NCBI GenBank assembly: GCA_965651265.1
Contig: CBFGRV010000109.1
Span: 1-7,057, forward strand
Reading direction: 5' to 3'
DNA: 7,057 nt
Origin: CBFGRV01 sp965651265
Lineage (GTDB): Bacteria > Bacteroidota > Rhodothermia > Rhodothermales > VXPQ01
This document shows positions 6,438 to 7,057 of this stretch, one piece after another. Below the pieces are notes generated by a model, which saw only the letters and a program-made list of their open reading frames with translations, was not told the DNA's origin and did not search any database. The position numbers and the translations under genes are program-made. How positions within the stretch are numbered: position 1 is the stretch's first letter; each line of letters starts with the position of its first letter.

Positions 6438-6754
6438 TGGCAGGATCGAAGAAGTTCGAGATACAGATCGTGTCAGTTGAGGACGCCAGCGCCGAGTTAT
6501 CGAAGCTTCGCTCCGACGCATCATCGTGGCGGACGTCCAAGTTTGACCCGCTCAAGCAGCACATCCAGTGGCTGGATCGCGGGAGTGTGCTGCGCATCGA
6601 CGAGATGCAGCGCAGCGACGTGGCCAACCTCCGGAGCTACATCGCCCGCAACCTGACGCCCGTTTCGAGCGATCTCGAATTCGTAGTTCGATCGGCCCGG
6701 GTGGACGAGGCGGGCGACACGTACAGGGTGTACGTCTCCCTACGCAAGGTCTAG
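6434..6754 (+). CDS. Small protein of unknown function, coupled to the SMP-30-like gene
   Basis: A 106-residue protein that I do not recognise. It has no cysteine, no signal peptide and no membrane segment, so it is probably cytosolic although its partner is a lipoprotein. Predicted layout: strand KFEIQIVSV (7-15), helix EDASAELSKLRSDASSW (16-32), a central WLDRGSVLRIDEMQRSDVANLRSYIARNL that reads as a strand followed by a helix, and two C-terminal strands (LEFVVRSARVDE, YRVYVSLRKV). This is an alpha/beta pattern compatible with a small ferredoxin-like or ligand-binding fold, but I make no family call. The start shares four bases (ATGA) with the stop of the lipoprotein gene; a second ATG follows immediately at 6437. 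Codon use matches the neighbours, which supports a real gene. Confidence 0.72.
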   Translation: MMAGSKKFEIQIVSVEDASAELSKLRSDASSWRTSKFDPLKQHIQWLDRGSVLRIDEMQRSDVANLRSYIARNLTPVSSDLEFVVRSARVDEAGDTYRVYVSLRKV

Positions 6755-6812
6755 AGCCGGCCGCGGCGGCAGGCGGTGGTGATATGGTGATGAGGAACGT
6801 CGCCCGCTAGAG

Positions 6813-7057
6813 ATGGAAGTGCACGCGAGCTCAAGGATGAACGGCTCGTCGGCGCCGGTCGACGTGGTGGAAGAGGTCTATCGGCGGGAATCGCGCCGTG
6901 TTCTGGCCACCCTCATCCGGCTGCTGGGAGATTTCGACCTTGCCGAGGATGCGCTCCAGGAAGCCTTCGTGGCCGCGGCGGAGAAGTGGCCGGAGGAGGG
7001 CCTTCCGCGGAATCCGAGTGCCTGGCTCGTATCGACCGGCCGCTTCAAGGCAATCGA
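6813..7057 (+). CDS. ECF sigma factor, ECF42/DUF6596-like, N-terminal fragment
   Basis: Only the first 81 codons are in the window; the frame is still open at the right edge. The sequence is typical of the sigma-70 region 2 of ECF factors: VEEVYRRESRRVLATLIRLLGDFDLAEDALQEAFVAAAEKW, then a region 2.3-2.4-like stretch NPSAWLVSTGRFKAI. The phrase EKWPEEGLPRNPSAWL is characteristic of the group whose members carry a long C-terminal TPR-like extension (DUF6596, ECF42). That extension would lie beyond the window and cannot be seen. ATG 6813 was used because residues before the conserved domain are few either way; ATG 6837 is an alternative. Ribosome sites are weak for both. Members of this group are often next to a YCII/DGPF-type gene, but the gene just upstream does not look like one. 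Confidence 0.88.
   Translation, partial: MEVHASSRMNGSSAPVDVVEEVYRRESRRVLATLIRLLGDFDLAEDALQEAFVAAAEKWPEEGLPRNPSAWLVSTGRFKAI

Noticed and set aside
6756..6777. GC-rich run similar to the palindrome at 5308-5323
   Set aside because: Similarity is limited to low-complexity CCG/CGG triplets, also seen inside the sigma factor gene; no T tract, so not a terminator.

Overview
The window looks like part of a bacterial chromosome of fairly high GC, probably from an environmental or metagenome-derived genome. The genes are closely packed. They include exported DUF2911 and SMP-30-type proteins, a tryptophanase-family enzyme, and an ECF sigma factor of the type that carries a C-terminal extension (ECF42/DUF6596-like). 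This mix and style recall Gemmatimonadota, with Acidobacteriota or Rhodothermota-like lineages as alternatives. That placement is an impression, not a marker-gene result.

Layout. Bases 1-298 are non-coding: a G-rich heptamer array at the left edge, then a cluster of inverted half-sites centred near 135. On the plus strand follows a complete tryptophanase (299-1690). Its scaffold motifs recall tyrosine phenol-lyase, but its substrate-site residues are those of tryptophanase. It converges, with an 11-base gap, on a minus-strand block that reads from right to left: a secreted DUF2911 protein (5220 to 4618), a galactose mutarotase fused in frame to an exported-type PIG-L deacetylase (4621 to 2699), methionine sulfoxide reductase A (2590 to 2027) and a 91-residue thioredoxin-fold-like protein without CXXC (1977 to 1702). 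DUF2911 and the mutarotase overlap by GTGA. The last two genes are 49 bases apart and could share a transcript.

A divergent intergenic region (5221-5459) separates this block from a plus-strand pair: an SMP-30/gluconolactonase-like beta-propeller lipoprotein (5460-6437) and a 106-residue protein of unknown function (6434-6754), joined by an ATGA overlap. The window ends inside the N-terminal part of an ECF sigma factor (from 6813).

Functional picture (inference). The minus block mixes sugar handling (mutarotase, PIG-L deacetylase, possibly the SMP-30 lactonase across the divergent promoter region) with oxidative protein repair (MsrA and its small neighbour). The oddest item is the single open frame that joins an apparently cytoplasmic mutarotase to a deacetylase whose own signal peptide lies in the middle of the fused chain. 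No complete mobile element, CRISPR array, tRNA or rRNA was seen.
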